Below, in pieces: positions 24,969-34,421 of a stretch of 64,000 bases of DNA. Below the pieces are notes generated by a model. It saw only the letters and a list, made by a program, of their open reading frames with translations. It did not search any database and was not told the origin of the DNA. The position numbers and the translations under genes were made by a program. The stretch lies in NCBI RefSeq assembly GCF_023715785.1, contig NZ_JAMBOX010000003.1, positions 124,001 to 188,000 on the forward strand. Direction: 5' to 3'. The DNA comes from Neobacillus niacini (GTDB lineage: Bacteria; Bacillota; Bacilli; Bacillales; Cytobacillaceae). Each line of letters opens with the position of its first letter. Position 1 is the first letter of the stretch.

Positions 24969-26030
24969 ATGAAGTATTTGCTTGGAGCCAGCTTGCTTGT
25001 CATGACCTTAATTGTCGGCATCTTCTTTTTCCCTTCGAATTTTTTTACCGGCAACGAGATCCCTTACGATGATGAACAGGACGGATTATCACAACAAATC
25101 GTCATTAAGTTTAGCCACGTCGTTGCCGAAAATACGCCGAAAGGTCTCGCCGCACAAAGATTTGCTGATTTGGTGGAGGAGAAAACCGATGGCTTGGTCA
25201 TCGTGGAGGTTATCCCGAATGGGTCGCTTTATACAGATGACGATGAGCTTGAGGCTTTAATCGATAATGATGTGCAAATGCTAGCCCCTTCCCTATCAAA
25301 ACTGACAAAGCTTTCGCCGGAATGGGCACTCTTTGATTTGCCATTTCTGTTTGAAAATGATCAGGACATTAAAGATACCCTTTCCAGTGAGCTTGGGAAA
25401 AAGTTTTTGACTTTAAATGAGAATAAGGGCATCAAGGGGCTTGCGTTATGGAGCAATGGATTTAAGCAAATGTCGAGCAACTTAAATCCGCTTCGAAATC
25501 CCGAGGATTTTTCCGGGCAGCGGTTCCGCATTATGCCGAGTCCGATTATTGCCGAACAGTTCAAGGCATTAGGCGCAAAGCCGATTGAAGTTCCATTTGA
25601 CCAATTGTATACCTCGCTTCAGGAAGAGGCATTTGACGGTCAGGAAAATACGATTTCGAACATCTACTCCCGGCGAATTTATGGGATGCAAAAATATATG
25701 ACCGTGAGCAATCATGGCTTTTTAGGATATGCCGTTTTAATGAACAAAGAGTTTTGGGACAGCCTGCCGGAACAAGTTCAGCGAGACATTAACGAGGCAA
25801 TGGCCGAGACGACCTCATGGATGGTCTCCGAATCGCTTCGGGTGAATCGGGAACAGCTTGGTTTGATTGAGCAGCAATCGTCGATTGATATTGACTACTT
25901 GTCAGAGCAGGAACAGAAAAAATGGTTTAAAGCATTAAAGCCTGTATATCATAAGTTTCTAGATATGGTTAAAGACGATGAAATGAAGGCATTTGTTAAG
26001 CAGCGAATGGAGCAAATGGAGACACGGTAA
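24969..26030 (+). CDS. dctB: DctB, TRAP-type dicarboxylate-binding protein
   Basis: 353 residues. N-terminal signal anchor (about 1-22), then a DctP/TRAP solute-binding domain: IKFSHVVAENTPKGLAAQRF, the substrate-arginine motif GQRFRIMPSPIIAEQFKALG (about 178-197), and GQENTISNIYSRR. No TRAP membrane subunits (dctQ/dctM) are nearby. In B. subtilis the homologue DctB is not a transporter part but a co-sensor that works with DctS; the arrangement here supports the same role. ATG 24969 behind AGGGAGG. A terminator overlaps its stop codon, partly separating it from dctP. Confidence 0.88.
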   Translation: MKYLLGASLLVMTLIVGIFFFPSNFFTGNEIPYDDEQDGLSQQIVIKFSHVVAENTPKGLAAQRFADLVEEKTDGLVIVEVIPNGSLYTDDDELEALIDNDVQMLAPSLSKLTKLSPEWALFDLPFLFENDQDIKDTLSSELGKKFLTLNENKGIKGLALWSNGFKQMSSNLNPLRNPEDFSGQRFRIMPSPIIAEQFKALGAKPIEVPFDQLYTSLQEEAFDGQENTISNIYSRRIYGMQKYMTVSNHGFLGYAVLMNKEFWDSLPEQVQRDINEAMAETTSWMVSESLRVNREQLGLIEQQSSIDIDYLSEQEQKKWFKALKPVYHKFLDMVKDDEMKAFVKQRMEQMETR

Positions 26031-26046
26031 GTGTCTTCTTTTTTTT
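26019..26046 (+). terminator. Terminator overlapping the dctB stop codon
   Basis: AGACAC-GGTAA-GTGTCT followed by a T-rich run; the loop contains the TAA stop. Likely reduces read-through from dctB into dctP. Confidence 0.6.
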
Positions 26047-26126
26047 CGACCAAAAAGACCAAAAAGAACATTATCACCAAAAATATAATAATTCTAAATT
26101 ATCAATTAATATAAAGATAGGGGATT

Positions 26127-26140
26127 TGAAAGCGTTGTCA
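26127..26140 (+). promoter_or_regulatory. cre (CcpA) site upstream of dctP
   Basis: TGAAAGCGTTGTCA matches the cre consensus TGWNANCGNTNWCA at all 14 positions and lies 20 bases before the dctP start, where bound CcpA would block elongation. Two adjacent GACCAAAAA direct repeats at 26048-26065 lie further upstream and might be a DctR target. Confidence 0.75.
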
Positions 26141-26159
26141 AACAAAGGGAGGGAATGTA

Positions 26160-27422
26160 ATGAAAATCAATTTTCGTAATTTAACGGTTCAAGTTATTAT
26201 CGGTATTATTCTAGGGATCACCGTGGGATTTTTGTTTCCGGAATTCGGCGCAAAGCTAAAGGTTCTAGCGGATATTTTTATTAAACTCATTAAAATGGTG
26301 ATAGCACCGATCATCTTCTTTACCATTGTCATTGGAATTGGCAATATGGGTGATTTAAAGAAGGTTGGCCGAATCGGCGGCAAGGCGCTTCTTTACTTTG
26401 AAATTGTTACGACATTTGCCTTGGCCATTGGGATTCTTGTGGTTTCGCTGATTAAGCCGGGCCATGGCTTTAACACCAAAGGGGCCGAAGGAGCTGACGT
26501 GTCCCAGTATACGAAGGCGGCTGCGGAAACAAGCCACGGCATCATGGACTTTATCCTAGGGATTGTACCGGATAATGCACTTGCCGCGCTTTCCGGTGGA
26601 GAACTGCTTCCTGTTCTGTTCTTTGCTGTCCTATTCGGAGTTGCCGCTGCATCTCTTGGGGAAAAGGCCGCACCCGTGATTTCATTTTTTGAAAAAGTCT
26701 CGGAAATTTTCTTCTCGATTGTTAATATGATCATGAAGATTTCGCCGATTGCGGCATTCGGAGCGATGGCCTATACGATTGGCAATTTTGGAATCGGATC
26801 GCTGGTTTCACTGGGGAAATTGATGGGTTCTGTTTATATTACGATGTTCCTGTTTATCGTATTGGTTCTAGGGGCGATTGCAAAATTTTATAACTTCAAT
26901 ATCTTTAGCTTCCTTAAATATATTAAAGATGAAATTCTATTAGTTTTAGGAACGTCCTCTTCTGAGTCTGCGCTGCCTAAAATGATGGAGAAGCTTGAGA
27001 AATATGGCTGTTCCAAGTCAGTTGTCGGCCTTGTGGTTCCAACAGGTTATTCATTTAATCTAGATGGAACCTCCATTTATCTTTCTATGGCCGCAGTGTT
27101 CATCGCCCAAGCTTACGGCGTTCATTTGACGGTTATCCAGCTTTTGACCTTGCTTGCCGTGTTAATGCTCACCTCTAAAGGAGCAGCTGGTGTAACAGGT
27201 TCAGGTTTCATTACTTTGGCGGCCACTTTGGCAGCCTTCCCAATGATACCAGTTGAGGGCATGGCACTCATCCTTGGCGTCGACCGTTTCATGTCAGAAG
27301 CCCGCGCGATCACAAACTTGATTGGAAATGGTGTCGCAACGGTTGTTATTTCAAAAACGGAAAAAGAATTTCACCCTAATAATATAGCAGCAGCGAAAAC
27401 AGAATCTTCAATCGCTTCTTAA
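26160..27422 (+). CDS. dctP: C4-dicarboxylate symporter DctP (DAACS family)
   Basis: 420 residues, about eight membrane helices plus two re-entrant loops. Hallmarks of the dicarboxylate/amino acid:cation symporter family are present: [17 protein letters not shown] (serine-rich re-entrant loop), [16 protein letters not shown] and [17 protein letters not shown]. It imports succinate, fumarate and malate with protons or sodium. In B. subtilis its transcription needs DctSR and is repressed by CcpA; the cre match upstream agrees. ATG 26160 behind GGGAGG. Confidence 0.9.
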   Translation: MKINFRNLTVQVIIGIILGITVGFLFPEFGAKLKVLADIFIKLIKMVIAPIIFFTIVIGIGNMGDLKKVGRIGGKALLYFEIVTTFALAIGILVVSLIKPGHGFNTKGAEGADVSQYTKAAAETSHGIMDFILGIVPDNALAALSGGELLPVLFFAVLFGVAAASLGEKAAPVISFFEKVSEIFFSIVNMIMKISPIAAFGAMAYTIGNFGIGSLVSLGKLMGSVYITMFLFIVLVLGAIAKFYNFNIFSFLKYIKDEILLVLGTSSSESALPKMMEKLEKYGCSKSVVGLVVPTGYSFNLDGTSIYLSMAAVFIAQAYGVHLTVIQLLTLLAVLMLTSKGAAGVTGSGFITLAATLAAFPMIPVEGMALILGVDRFMSEARAITNLIGNGVATVVISKTEKEFHPNNIAAAKTESSIAS

Positions 27423-27430
27423 CATGAAAA

Positions 27431-27470
27431 GGGCCGGCTCATTTTGAGCTGGCCCTGATTTTATTTTTCC
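27431..27470 (+). terminator. dctP terminator
   Basis: GGGCCGGCTCA-TTT-TGAGCTGGCCC followed by TGATTTTATTTTT. Confidence 0.8.
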
Positions 27471-27542
27471 TTTATTACTTGGCCACTCCAATGAGGTAAA
27501 AAAGACCGGTCTTAAAAAGTCTGGCCCTTCACCTAATTAGGC

Positions 27543-27572
27543 GACAATATATGATAGAATTTAATTATTGTC
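27543..27572. promoter_or_regulatory. Inverted repeat upstream of the MATE gene
   Basis: GACAATA (27543-27549) and TATTGTC (27566-27572) flank a TATGATAGAAT stretch that could be a -10. Possible operator for an unlinked repressor. Confidence 0.35.
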
Positions 27573-27602
27573 AAATGTATTTAGGAAGGAAGTTTATACA
27601 TC

Positions 27603-28988
27603 ATGAGTACTGCAACTGTCAATAGATTAGAAACAGAAAGCGTTGGGAGGCTTCTCGTTAATTTGGCCCTGCCTGCTATTGCCGCCCAATTTGTTAACAT
27701 GCTTTATAGTGTGGTAGACCGTATTTACATTGGGCATATTCCGGATATCGGTTCAGCAGCCTTAACGGGGGTGGGAATTGCTTTTCCGATTATTATGATG
27801 ATTGCCGCCTTTAGTTCATTAATTGGACTCGGAGGTGCCCCGCTTGCAGCCATTAAAATGGGCAAAGGCAGATTTGATGAAGCAGAACAAATTTTGGGAA
27901 ACTGTTTTGTTGCATTATTAGGAATTTCGATTGTCTTAACGGCATTTTTCTTAACATTTGGCGAAGAATTGTTGTTGCTGTTCGGGGCAGGTCCGGAAAC
28001 CCTCCCCTATGCAAAAACCTTTTTAAATACCTATGTTTGCGGCACTATTTTTGTCCAAATCGTCTTGGGGCTGACCCCATTCATATCGACACAAGGCTTT
28101 GCCAAAACAAGTATGGCTGCTGTTATGATTGGCGCTATAATCAGTACCATTCTTGCGCCAATTTTTATTTTTATATTTGGAATGGGAGTTCAAGGCGCTG
28201 CATTGGCCAATATCATTGCCCAAGCGATTTCCGCCGCATGGGTATTACGCTTCTTGTTCGCCGGTGGAACAAAGCTGAGAATCCAGAAGAAGTATATGAG
28301 AATACAAAAAGCGGTAATCGTTCCCGTCCTGCTGCTAGGGGTGTCGCCTTTTATTATGCAAAGTACGGAAAGCCTGCTGAATATCGCCTTTAATTCTTCT
28401 TTGAAAAATTATGGCGGCGATTTGGGTGTCGGGGCCATGACCATTCTGGCGAGTATCATGCAGGTTTTAATTATGCCAATTTTAGGATTAACCCAAGGGG
28501 CACAACCCATTATCAGTTATAATTACGGGGCAAAGAATAATGAACGTGTGAAAAAAGCATTTAACTTTCTATTTGTCATTTCCATGGGCTATTCGGTCGT
28601 GTTCTGGCTGCTGCTGATGATTTTCCCATCACTGTTTGTTTCTATATTTAGCAGTGATCCCGAACTTGTGGAAACAACCGTATGGGCGACAAGAATTTAT
28701 ATGGGATTGGTATTTGTGATGGGGGCACAGCTTGCTTGTCAGCAAACTTTTATCGCCCTCGGCCAGGCAAAAACCTCCCTGTTTTTGGCGCTGCTGCGGA
28801 AAATAATCCTGTTGATTCCATTGATTTACATTCTGCCGCAGTTCTTTTCCGATAAGACGTTTGCTGTCTTCCTTGCAGAGCCGGTTTCGGACCTCCTTGC
28901 CGTTGTCGTTACCGTAACGTTGTTTTTCACTCAATTTAGGAAGATTCTTGCGAGAAATACTAGGGTGTCGGTGGAGAATGTTGGTTGA
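27603..28988 (+). CDS. MATE family efflux transporter
   Basis: 461 residues with 12 membrane helices in two MatE domains (about 18-178 and 245-405). Typical opening LLVNLALPAIAAQFVNMLYSVVDRIYIGHI and the second-half QGAQPIISYNYGAKN. MATE proteins export cationic compounds by Na+ or H+ antiport. Start ATG 27603 behind AGGAAGGAAG. Monocistronic, bounded by terminators; an inverted repeat upstream may be an operator. Substrate unknown. Confidence 0.88.
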   Translation: MSTATVNRLETESVGRLLVNLALPAIAAQFVNMLYSVVDRIYIGHIPDIGSAALTGVGIAFPIIMMIAAFSSLIGLGGAPLAAIKMGKGRFDEAEQILGNCFVALLGISIVLTAFFLTFGEELLLLFGAGPETLPYAKTFLNTYVCGTIFVQIVLGLTPFISTQGFAKTSMAAVMIGAIISTILAPIFIFIFGMGVQGAALANIIAQAISAAWVLRFLFAGGTKLRIQKKYMRIQKAVIVPVLLLGVSPFIMQSTESLLNIAFNSSLKNYGGDLGVGAMTILASIMQVLIMPILGLTQGAQPIISYNYGAKNNERVKKAFNFLFVISMGYSVVFWLLLMIFPSLFVSIFSSDPELVETTVWATRIYMGLVFVMGAQLACQQTFIALGQAKTSLFLALLRKIILLIPLIYILPQFFSDKTFAVFLAEPVSDLLAVVVTVTLFFTQFRKILARNTRVSVENVG

Positions 28989-29045
28989 GAGTGGCAATTG
29001 TGGATATTTCCGATCATTTCTAGATATCATCATAAAAGTGCAGAT

Positions 29046-29077
29046 AAAAAAGACTTGGCTCTTAACCAAGTCTTTTT
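29046..29077. terminator. Terminator between MATE and HAD genes
   Basis: AAAAAGACTTGG-7-CCAAGTCTTTTT; works in both directions for the convergent genes. Confidence 0.85.
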
Positions 29078-29085
29078 CCGTTGCT

Positions 29086-29898
29086 TTATGGGTTTAAGAT
29101 CAATTTTTCAATCGCATAAGCGACCCCGTTTTCATTATTGGACATCGTCTGAAACTCGGCAACTTCTTTGACGCTGGCTGTGGCATTTCCCATTGCGACA
29201 CCGCAGCCCGCGTATTTCACCATTTCCAGATCATTTTCACCGTCACCGATGCAGACAACCTCTTCCCGTTTCATTCCCAGTTTTTCCGCTAGCTGTTTTA
29301 CAGCATTTCCTTTGTTGACGCTTGGATGAAGGATTTCCAAAAAGAAAGGCGCGCTCTGCACCATTGTATATTTTTCACGGTAAGAAGCCGGGATGGCCGC
29401 CATGATTTCGGCTAACCGTTCCGGTTCGTCAATAAACATCACTTTCGGAATCAGCATGTCTTCCGGAATTTCCTCTATCGCCCTAAATGAGAGCGGTACT
29501 TTGTTCGCAAAAGATTCATAGACAGTATACTGGCTAATGTCTTTGTTCGGCGTGTAGATTCGTTCTGTATCAAAAAAGTGCATCGGTGAGCCAAGTTGCA
29601 GGCTTAACTGGTACAGCTCTTTTAAATCGGAAACCGTCAAGGAAGTCTCGGAAACAACCTCCCCCGAATTCGTACCTTGCACCAGTGCACCATTATATGT
29701 AATCACGTATTCATCTTTATCGGCTAATTTCAATTCTTCCAAAATTGGACGGACACCGCCGATCGGCCTGCCGGTACAAATAACCACGTTCACACCTTTG
29801 GCCTTTGCCGCTTGGATTGCTTCATTTACCTCCTGGGTAATTTCCCTTCGGTCATTAAACAATGTGCCATCTACATCGATTGCTACTAATTTATACAA
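29086..29898 (-). CDS. Cof-type HAD phosphatase (HAD-IIB)
   Basis: I prefer TTG 29898 (GAAGGTG six bases upstream) over the GTG at 29907, which overlaps that ribosome site. About 270 residues. HAD motifs: I, AIDVDGTLFN; II, VVICTGRP; III, NKGNAVKQLAEKLG; IV, CIGDGENDLEMVKYAG. A C2-type alpha/beta cap lies between II and III. Members dephosphorylate sugar phosphates, FMN or PLP; YidA-like sugar phosphatase is the closest general type. It would act in the cytoplasm, Mg2+-dependent. Monocistronic. Confidence 0.85.
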   Translation of the reverse strand: MYKLVAIDVDGTLFNDRREITQEVNEAIQAAKAKGVNVVICTGRPIGGVRPILEELKLADKDEYVITYNGALVQGTNSGEVVSETSLTVSDLKELYQLSLQLGSPMHFFDTERIYTPNKDISQYTVYESFANKVPLSFRAIEEIPEDMLIPKVMFIDEPERLAEIMAAIPASYREKYTMVQSAPFFLEILHPSVNKGNAVKQLAEKLGMKREEVVCIGDGENDLEMVKYAGCGVAMGNATASVKEVAEFQTMSNNENGVAYAIEKLILNP

Positions 29899-29976
29899 AT
29901 TTTTCACCTTCTACTAATGTTGTCCTGAATATGACAGTCCCCTATATCATAACTGGTGCTAGGAACCGTCCTCTGC

Positions 29977-30993
29977 TTATTTCTTTTCGATTTTCCCATT
30001 GCCATGTTGGGCGAATCTTCCGGCGTCGCGCTCGTTAACTGGGTCTAGGCGCCCCCATGGCCAGCCGCCGAATTGGGTTCTGCGATATTCGCTGAAGGCT
30101 TCCTGCAATTCCTGTTGGGAGGTCATCACGAATGGTCCGTATTGTGCCACTGGTTCCCCAATCGGCTCACCTTCAAGAAGCAAAAGATAGGCAGCCCTTC
30201 CGCCATTAGTGATTTCGATGTCCTGATCACCTGCAAGCTTAACTCGGTGATAAGCCTGTATCGTTGTCCCTTCTATCCCAATGGTCTCGCCTTCGTAAAA
30301 ATATAAATTTCTATTCATTGTTCCAGACACAGCCGGGAGCACGAACACAGCCCCTGGCTCCATATGAAGAAGAGAAATCCCCACATGATGATTCGGATCT
30401 TTGGCCCATGAGGCATTGGTTGGCTCCAAACTGTTTGTTCCAAGCAGCTTCCCAGAAATCAACCTGACGACCGTTTTTCTCCCACTGGCATCCGCAGATT
30501 CGATGACAGGAATATCTTCAGCCCACAGCATCTTATATTCTGGGTCAGCACTTTTATCCTTGGACGCAAGATTTAGCCATATCTGAAAAAGCTCAAGCGG
30601 ATTGTCCTTGTCCTTATGTACGAGCGGAAACATTTCGGTATGGAGGCAGCCCTTTCCGGTTGTCAGCCATTGCACGTCCCCATTTCCATAGCGCCCTTTT
30701 GCCCCGGTCGAATCAAAATGGTCCACTAATCCTTCAAGAACAATCGTTACAGTTTCAAACCCTTTATGCGGATGTGCTGGAAATCCCGGAACCGTTTTTC
30801 CATGATACATCCTAAAACCATCTTTTACTATAAAGTCTTCGCCAAGATTTCTACCCTCCAGTGAGGTACTTGGCCCCTGCTCTTCATTACCGGACGGATA
30901 GGCGTCTTTGTGATGAACGGAGAAAAGGAACGGGTCTTCCGTTTCCCACTGAAATCCCAGCTTTTGTTTTTTAAGAATCTTTTCTTCAGGCAT
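29977..30993 (-). CDS. Pirin family protein
   Basis: Start ATG 30993 follows AAAGGGG with 8 bases. 338 residues with two cupin domains. The N-terminal one keeps the pirin metal ligands: two His in FPAHPHKGFETVT, and His plus Glu in GKGCLHTEMFP. The C-terminal pirin_C domain lies at about 200-310. Bacterial pirins may act as quercetinases or redox regulators; the cellular role here is unknown. Monocistronic. The 200-bp region upstream is shared with a divergent candidate small transcript. Confidence 0.85.
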   Translation of the reverse strand: MPEEKILKKQKLGFQWETEDPFLFSVHHKDAYPSGNEEQGPSTSLEGRNLGEDFIVKDGFRMYHGKTVPGFPAHPHKGFETVTIVLEGLVDHFDSTGAKGRYGNGDVQWLTTGKGCLHTEMFPLVHKDKDNPLELFQIWLNLASKDKSADPEYKMLWAEDIPVIESADASGRKTVVRLISGKLLGTNSLEPTNASWAKDPNHHVGISLLHMEPGAVFVLPAVSGTMNRNLYFYEGETIGIEGTTIQAYHRVKLAGDQDIEITNGGRAAYLLLLEGEPIGEPVAQYGPFVMTSQQELQEAFSEYRRTQFGGWPWGRLDPVNERDAGRFAQHGNGKIEKK

Positions 30994-31107
30994 TATTTTC
31001 GCCCCTTTCATATGTTCAAAAAATGTTCACATCTAATCACATGGCCCCGTTATCTCCATCACACCTTTTGCTAAGTGCAAAGAGTACAATCGTATTGATT
31101 TTATCAA

Positions 31108-31194
31108 ATGAAAGGGGTGGAAGCTAATTTTGGGGTGACAGCAACATTGTGTGTGACCCAAAAGGGCTATCAGCATTACAAATTCGAAAGATAA
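31108..31194 (+). CDS. Possible 28-codon frame before a plus-strand terminator
   Basis: ATG 31108 opens a frame of 28 codons ending TAA 31192-31194, directly before a terminator (31203-31240). No clear ribosome site precedes ATG 31108; a GTG four codons in follows AAAGGGG too closely. It may be a non-coding leader or small RNA instead. Listed because the terminator has no other upstream plus-strand gene to serve. Confidence 0.2.
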   Translation: MKGVEANFGVTATLCVTQKGYQHYKFER

Positions 31195-31202
31195 TTTTTT
31201 TT

Positions 31203-31240
31203 AAACACCCGAACAAAATTTCCTTGGGGTGTTTTTTGTT
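31203..31240 (+). terminator. Plus-strand terminator upstream of the pentapeptide gene
   Basis: AAACACCC...GGGTGTTT followed by TTTGTTTT. It lies 40 bases before the pentapeptide gene, so it ends a transcript starting in 31012-31200 or attenuates the downstream gene. Confidence 0.65.
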
Positions 31241-31279
31241 TTATACTGTAGCTAATTCGTGTTAGAAAGAGGCCATTGT

Positions 31280-31915
31280 ATGAAAATCGATTCACCTAAA
31301 ATTTCGAAAGAATTATCAACTAGGGATTTCATGGATATTTTAAACGACGGGGATGCAGAACTCGAAATGTGCACGGTTACGGACAGTGTTTTTGAACATG
31401 AGGCAGTCAGCCGGGCCAGGCTGTCAAACATGGTAATAAAGAACTGTCGGTTCAATCATACCGATTTTCAAAATATAGACATTACCGATGTTTGTTTTGA
31501 AAACTGCGATTTATCGAATGCCAATTTAAGCAAATCTTCCATCCACAGGGTCATTTTTAATAATAGTAAACTGGTAGGCACGGATTTTACCGACTCCCGG
31601 TTAGGGAATGTGCAGTTTGAGCATTCAGTATTGAACTTGACGGCTTTTGGGGAATCGAAACTTGAAAAGGTCTTATTCCAAGATGCTTCCTTAAAAAATA
31701 CCGACTTTTTCGAATGCAAGCTTAAAAGCGTAGAATTTCAAACATGTAACCTCGACAGGGCAAACTTTGAAGGAACCTCGTTGAAAGGGATTGATATCAG
31801 CACTTCAACATTCGATCATATGACCGTTTCCATCGACGATTTAAAGGGGTGTAAAGTCTCCTCCTACCAGGCGATTCAATTTGCGGCTTTAATGGGGTTA
31901 ATTATTAAGGACTAA
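31280..31915 (+). CDS. Pentapeptide-repeat protein
   Basis: Start ATG 31280 with AGAGG seven bases upstream. 211 residues. From about residue 45 to 180 the sequence follows the A(D/N)LXX pattern: FQNIDITDVCFENCDLSNAN, then NLSKSSIHRVIFNN, NTDFFECKLKSVEF and RANFEGTSLKGIDI, forming a right-handed quadrilateral beta helix. Some family members mimic DNA and protect gyrase (Qnr, MfpA); most have unknown roles. The N-terminal 40 residues are charged and cytoplasmic. Nothing in the neighbourhood fixes a function. Confidence 0.85.
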   Translation: MKIDSPKISKELSTRDFMDILNDGDAELEMCTVTDSVFEHEAVSRARLSNMVIKNCRFNHTDFQNIDITDVCFENCDLSNANLSKSSIHRVIFNNSKLVGTDFTDSRLGNVQFEHSVLNLTAFGESKLEKVLFQDASLKNTDFFECKLKSVEFQTCNLDRANFEGTSLKGIDISTSTFDHMTVSIDDLKGCKVSSYQAIQFAALMGLIIKD

Positions 31916-31955
31916 TGAAAAACGGGGACGGTTGTCTGAACCTTCCCCGGCTTTT

Positions 31956-33251
31956 TTATATCACATAAACAAAGTATCCGATAAATATCGCACAGAGAAC
32001 AAACATAATCGGATGGACTTCCTGCGTTTTCTTGGTAGCCATCATTGCAATCGGGTAGAGAATGAAGCCAAGGGCAATCCCGGTTGCAACACTGAAGGTT
32101 AACGGCATCGTAATCAGCGTTACAAAACACGGAATGACAATGGCAAAATTGCTCCAATCAATCTTGCTGATTTCTGTCGCCATCATCGCTCCGACGATGA
32201 TCAGTGCCGGGGCGGTTACTTCAGGAGTAACAATGGATAGAATAGGTGAGAAAAATAAAGAAACGGTAAAGCAGGCTGCAATCACAACCGAGGTGAAGCC
32301 GGTTCTTCCGCCTATGGCAATCCCCGCACTGGACTCAACGAATGACGCTGTTGTCGATGTGCCCAAAACGGAGCCGACAATACCTGACATTGAGTCTGCC
32401 AGAAGGGCTTTCCCGGCATTAGGAATCTCATTGTTCTTCATTAGCCCTGCCTGGCTTGCAATCGCAATTAACGCTCCGGCCGTATCAAAAAAGGCCACAA
32501 ACAAAAAGGTAAAAATAACGGCAAGCACTTTTGGCGTAAAAATATCATCAAGTTGGCTGAACACGACCCCAAAAGATGGCTCAAGACTTGGGATTTTACC
32601 GATGATGGAATGTGGCGGATTAATTACGCCAAAGATGATGCCAAGAACGGTTGAAAGCACCATTCCATAAAAAATACCTGCCTTTACTCCTCTGTTCAAT
32701 AGAAAAACTGTAATGATAAAGCCTGTGATGGCAAGAATGGTTGGACCGGATTTAAGGTTCCCAATTGCAACAAATGTCGCTTCGTTCCCAGTGACAATAC
32801 CGGCATTTTTCAAGCCCATAAAAGCGACGAAAAAGCCAATCCCTCCGGCAATTGCATGCTTTAAATCCTTGGGAATGATATTAATTATCTTTTCGCGGAT
32901 TTTAAACAAGCTTAGAATCAGGAACAAAACGCTTGCAATGAAGACGCCGGCCAACGCTGTTTCCCATGGAATATTCATTCCGATACAAACAGTAAAGGTA
33001 AAAAAAGCATTAATTCCCATACTCGGCGCGATGCCAATTGGATAATTGGCAATCAATCCAATTAACAGAGAGCCGATAATCGCCGACAGTGCAGTCGCTG
33101 TAAACAGCGCTCCCTTATCCATCCCGGTTTGGCTCAGGATGACAGGATTGACAACCAGGATATACGCCATCGATAGAAATGTGGTAAGCCCCGCGGCACT
33201 TTCTTTTTTAAAGCTAGTGCCCCGTTCGGAAAATTGAAAGTAGTTTTTCAT
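31956..33251 (-). CDS. pbuG: NCS2-family purine permease (PbuG-like)
   Basis: Start ATG 33251 follows GGAGG with 7 bases; the longer upstream frame runs into the riboswitch terminator and is not used. 431 residues, about 12-14 helices. It matches the AzgA/PbuG subgroup (hypoxanthine/guanine uptake): TFLSMAYILVVNPVILSQTG near the N-terminus, NAFFTFTVCIG, FDTAGALIAIASQAGL and SSAGIAIGGRTGFTSV. A guanine-type purine riboswitch with terminator precedes it, so expression should fall when guanine or hypoxanthine is plentiful. Confidence 0.9.
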   Translation of the reverse strand: MKNYFQFSERGTSFKKESAAGLTTFLSMAYILVVNPVILSQTGMDKGALFTATALSAIIGSLLIGLIANYPIGIAPSMGINAFFTFTVCIGMNIPWETALAGVFIASVLFLILSLFKIREKIINIIPKDLKHAIAGGIGFFVAFMGLKNAGIVTGNEATFVAIGNLKSGPTILAITGFIITVFLLNRGVKAGIFYGMVLSTVLGIIFGVINPPHSIIGKIPSLEPSFGVVFSQLDDIFTPKVLAVIFTFLFVAFFDTAGALIAIASQAGLMKNNEIPNAGKALLADSMSGIVGSVLGTSTTASFVESSAGIAIGGRTGFTSVVIAACFTVSLFFSPILSIVTPEVTAPALIIVGAMMATEISKIDWSNFAIVIPCFVTLITMPLTFSVATGIALGFILYPIAMMATKKTQEVHPIMFVLCAIFIGYFVYVI

Positions 33252-33272
33252 TATGTGTCCTCCGAATCTATT

Positions 33273-33420
33273 TAAAAAATCCTCCAGCACGGGCCGCCGG
33301 AGGATGTTCTGCAAAGGACAAAATTAGTTTATAAACATAGAACCCATTGTCCCTCGTAGACAGGCTATTTACGGCAGCCCGGTAGAGACGTTCAAGCCAT
33401 ATTCTTGAACTTATACAAGG
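33273..33420 (-). promoter_or_regulatory. Purine (guanine-class) riboswitch and terminator
   Basis: On the minus strand P1 arms CCTTGTA (33420-33414) and TACGAGG (33358-33352) enclose the conserved aptamer: ATATGGCTTGAACGTCTCTACC, then GGGCTGCCGTAAATAGCC, then TGTCTAC. The position equivalent to nucleotide 74 of the xpt aptamer is C, indicating guanine/hypoxanthine rather than adenine. A terminator (ATCCTCC...GGAGGAT at 33279-33305, then TTTTTT) follows, before the pbuG ribosome site. Confidence 0.92.
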
Positions 33421-33653
33421 AAATTTTTTTAAAATAATATACGAATAGTAACAGGGTTATGATTTCGAGTCAATAAGATAAGATAATTTCATTCTATTAA
33501 GTTTTTTGCTATTTTTCAGGCATTTTCCAAAAAGAGGGAATTACCTGCCATGAGTACACATATTAATATGTTTACAACAAAAATTTCCGCATAAGCCGTT
33601 CATGTGGACATTTCTTATCTGTTTCCAACGGTTTTGTCCTCATGAGCCCTACA
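33421..33653. other. Intergenic region upstream of the purine riboswitch
   Basis: AT-rich; should contain the pbuG promoter on the minus strand. A 14-codon plus-strand frame (ATG 33550) with a weak GAGGG upstream is the only other feature, and I do not consider it a gene. Confidence 0.4.
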
Positions 33654-34280
33654 TTAGGACAGATTTATTATGCATTCGCCTAACACGGTTTGATCCCACA
33701 CCAATGACAGCTTGTCACCACTCTTCACTTCTCCCACACCTTCTGGAGTTCCGGTAAATATGATATCTCCTTCCCCCAACCCAAAGTGTTCAGCCGAAAA
33801 GTCAATGATTGTTTGCAAATCAAAGATCATACTAGAAATATTGCCGGACTGGACCTCCTCTCCAGTTTTCACAAGCGAGAAATTTCTTTTCAAAAGCTCC
33901 TCTACGCCCGGAAACGGGATAAACTTGCTTATTACTGCTGAATTAGGGAACCCTTTGGCAAGCAGCCATGGATAACCTTTTTTCTTCAACTCATTCTGGA
34001 CATCGCGCAACGTAAAATCGATCCCAATTGCCATACCGTCCACAATTTCGTCTACTTTTATTCCCTTTTCGTAGGGCCTCCCCATTCTAATCACCAGTTC
34101 CGTTTCAAAATGAACGGGGCCGCGATTTCCCGGTAAAGGGATCTCCTGGCCCATTGCTTCCACAAGCGCATGGGTCGGCTTTGAAAATAAAAATGGGCTA
34201 GTCGGCACCTTATTGTTCAATTCAGCAGCATGGGCAGCGTAATTCCGCCCGACGCAATAAATATTTCGAATCGTGTTCAA
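33654..34280 (-). CDS. Fumarylacetoacetate hydrolase family protein
   Basis: Start TTG 34280 is chosen because AAAGGGG lies 8 bases upstream. 208 residues, the size of single-domain FAH proteins. Motifs: IYCVGRNYAAHAAELN, the metal-binding Glu pair in HFETELVIRMG, Asp in GIDFTLRDVQ, KGFPNSAVI and IIFTGTPEGVG. Family members act as acylpyruvases, oxaloacetate decarboxylases or fumarylpyruvate hydrolases, Mg2+-dependent and cytoplasmic. No aromatic-degradation genes are nearby, so the housekeeping oxaloacetate/acylpyruvate role is the more likely one. Confidence 0.85.
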   Translation of the reverse strand: MNTIRNIYCVGRNYAAHAAELNNKVPTSPFLFSKPTHALVEAMGQEIPLPGNRGPVHFETELVIRMGRPYEKGIKVDEIVDGMAIGIDFTLRDVQNELKKKGYPWLLAKGFPNSAVISKFIPFPGVEELLKRNFSLVKTGEEVQSGNISSMIFDLQTIIDFSAEHFGLGEGDIIFTGTPEGVGEVKSGDKLSLVWDQTVLGECIINLS

Positions 34281-34421
34281 GTTCCATTCCCCTTTCTGGA
34301 TGCAGTCTATCATTAGTCAATTTTACCATTTCACGCAAGAGTATAAAAATAGAAGTCATCTAAAAAGAGGAGTATGATAAAGTAATGAGATATTCATTAG
34401 ATTTTGAGATTTGGAGTACAA

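Noticed and set aside
31956-33314. Longer pbuG start at 33314
   Set aside because: It lies within the riboswitch terminator stem; GGAGG before ATG 33251 decides the start.
33550-33594. 14-codon frame beginning MSTHINM
   Set aside because: Too short, weak ribosome site, no terminator and no recognisable similarity.
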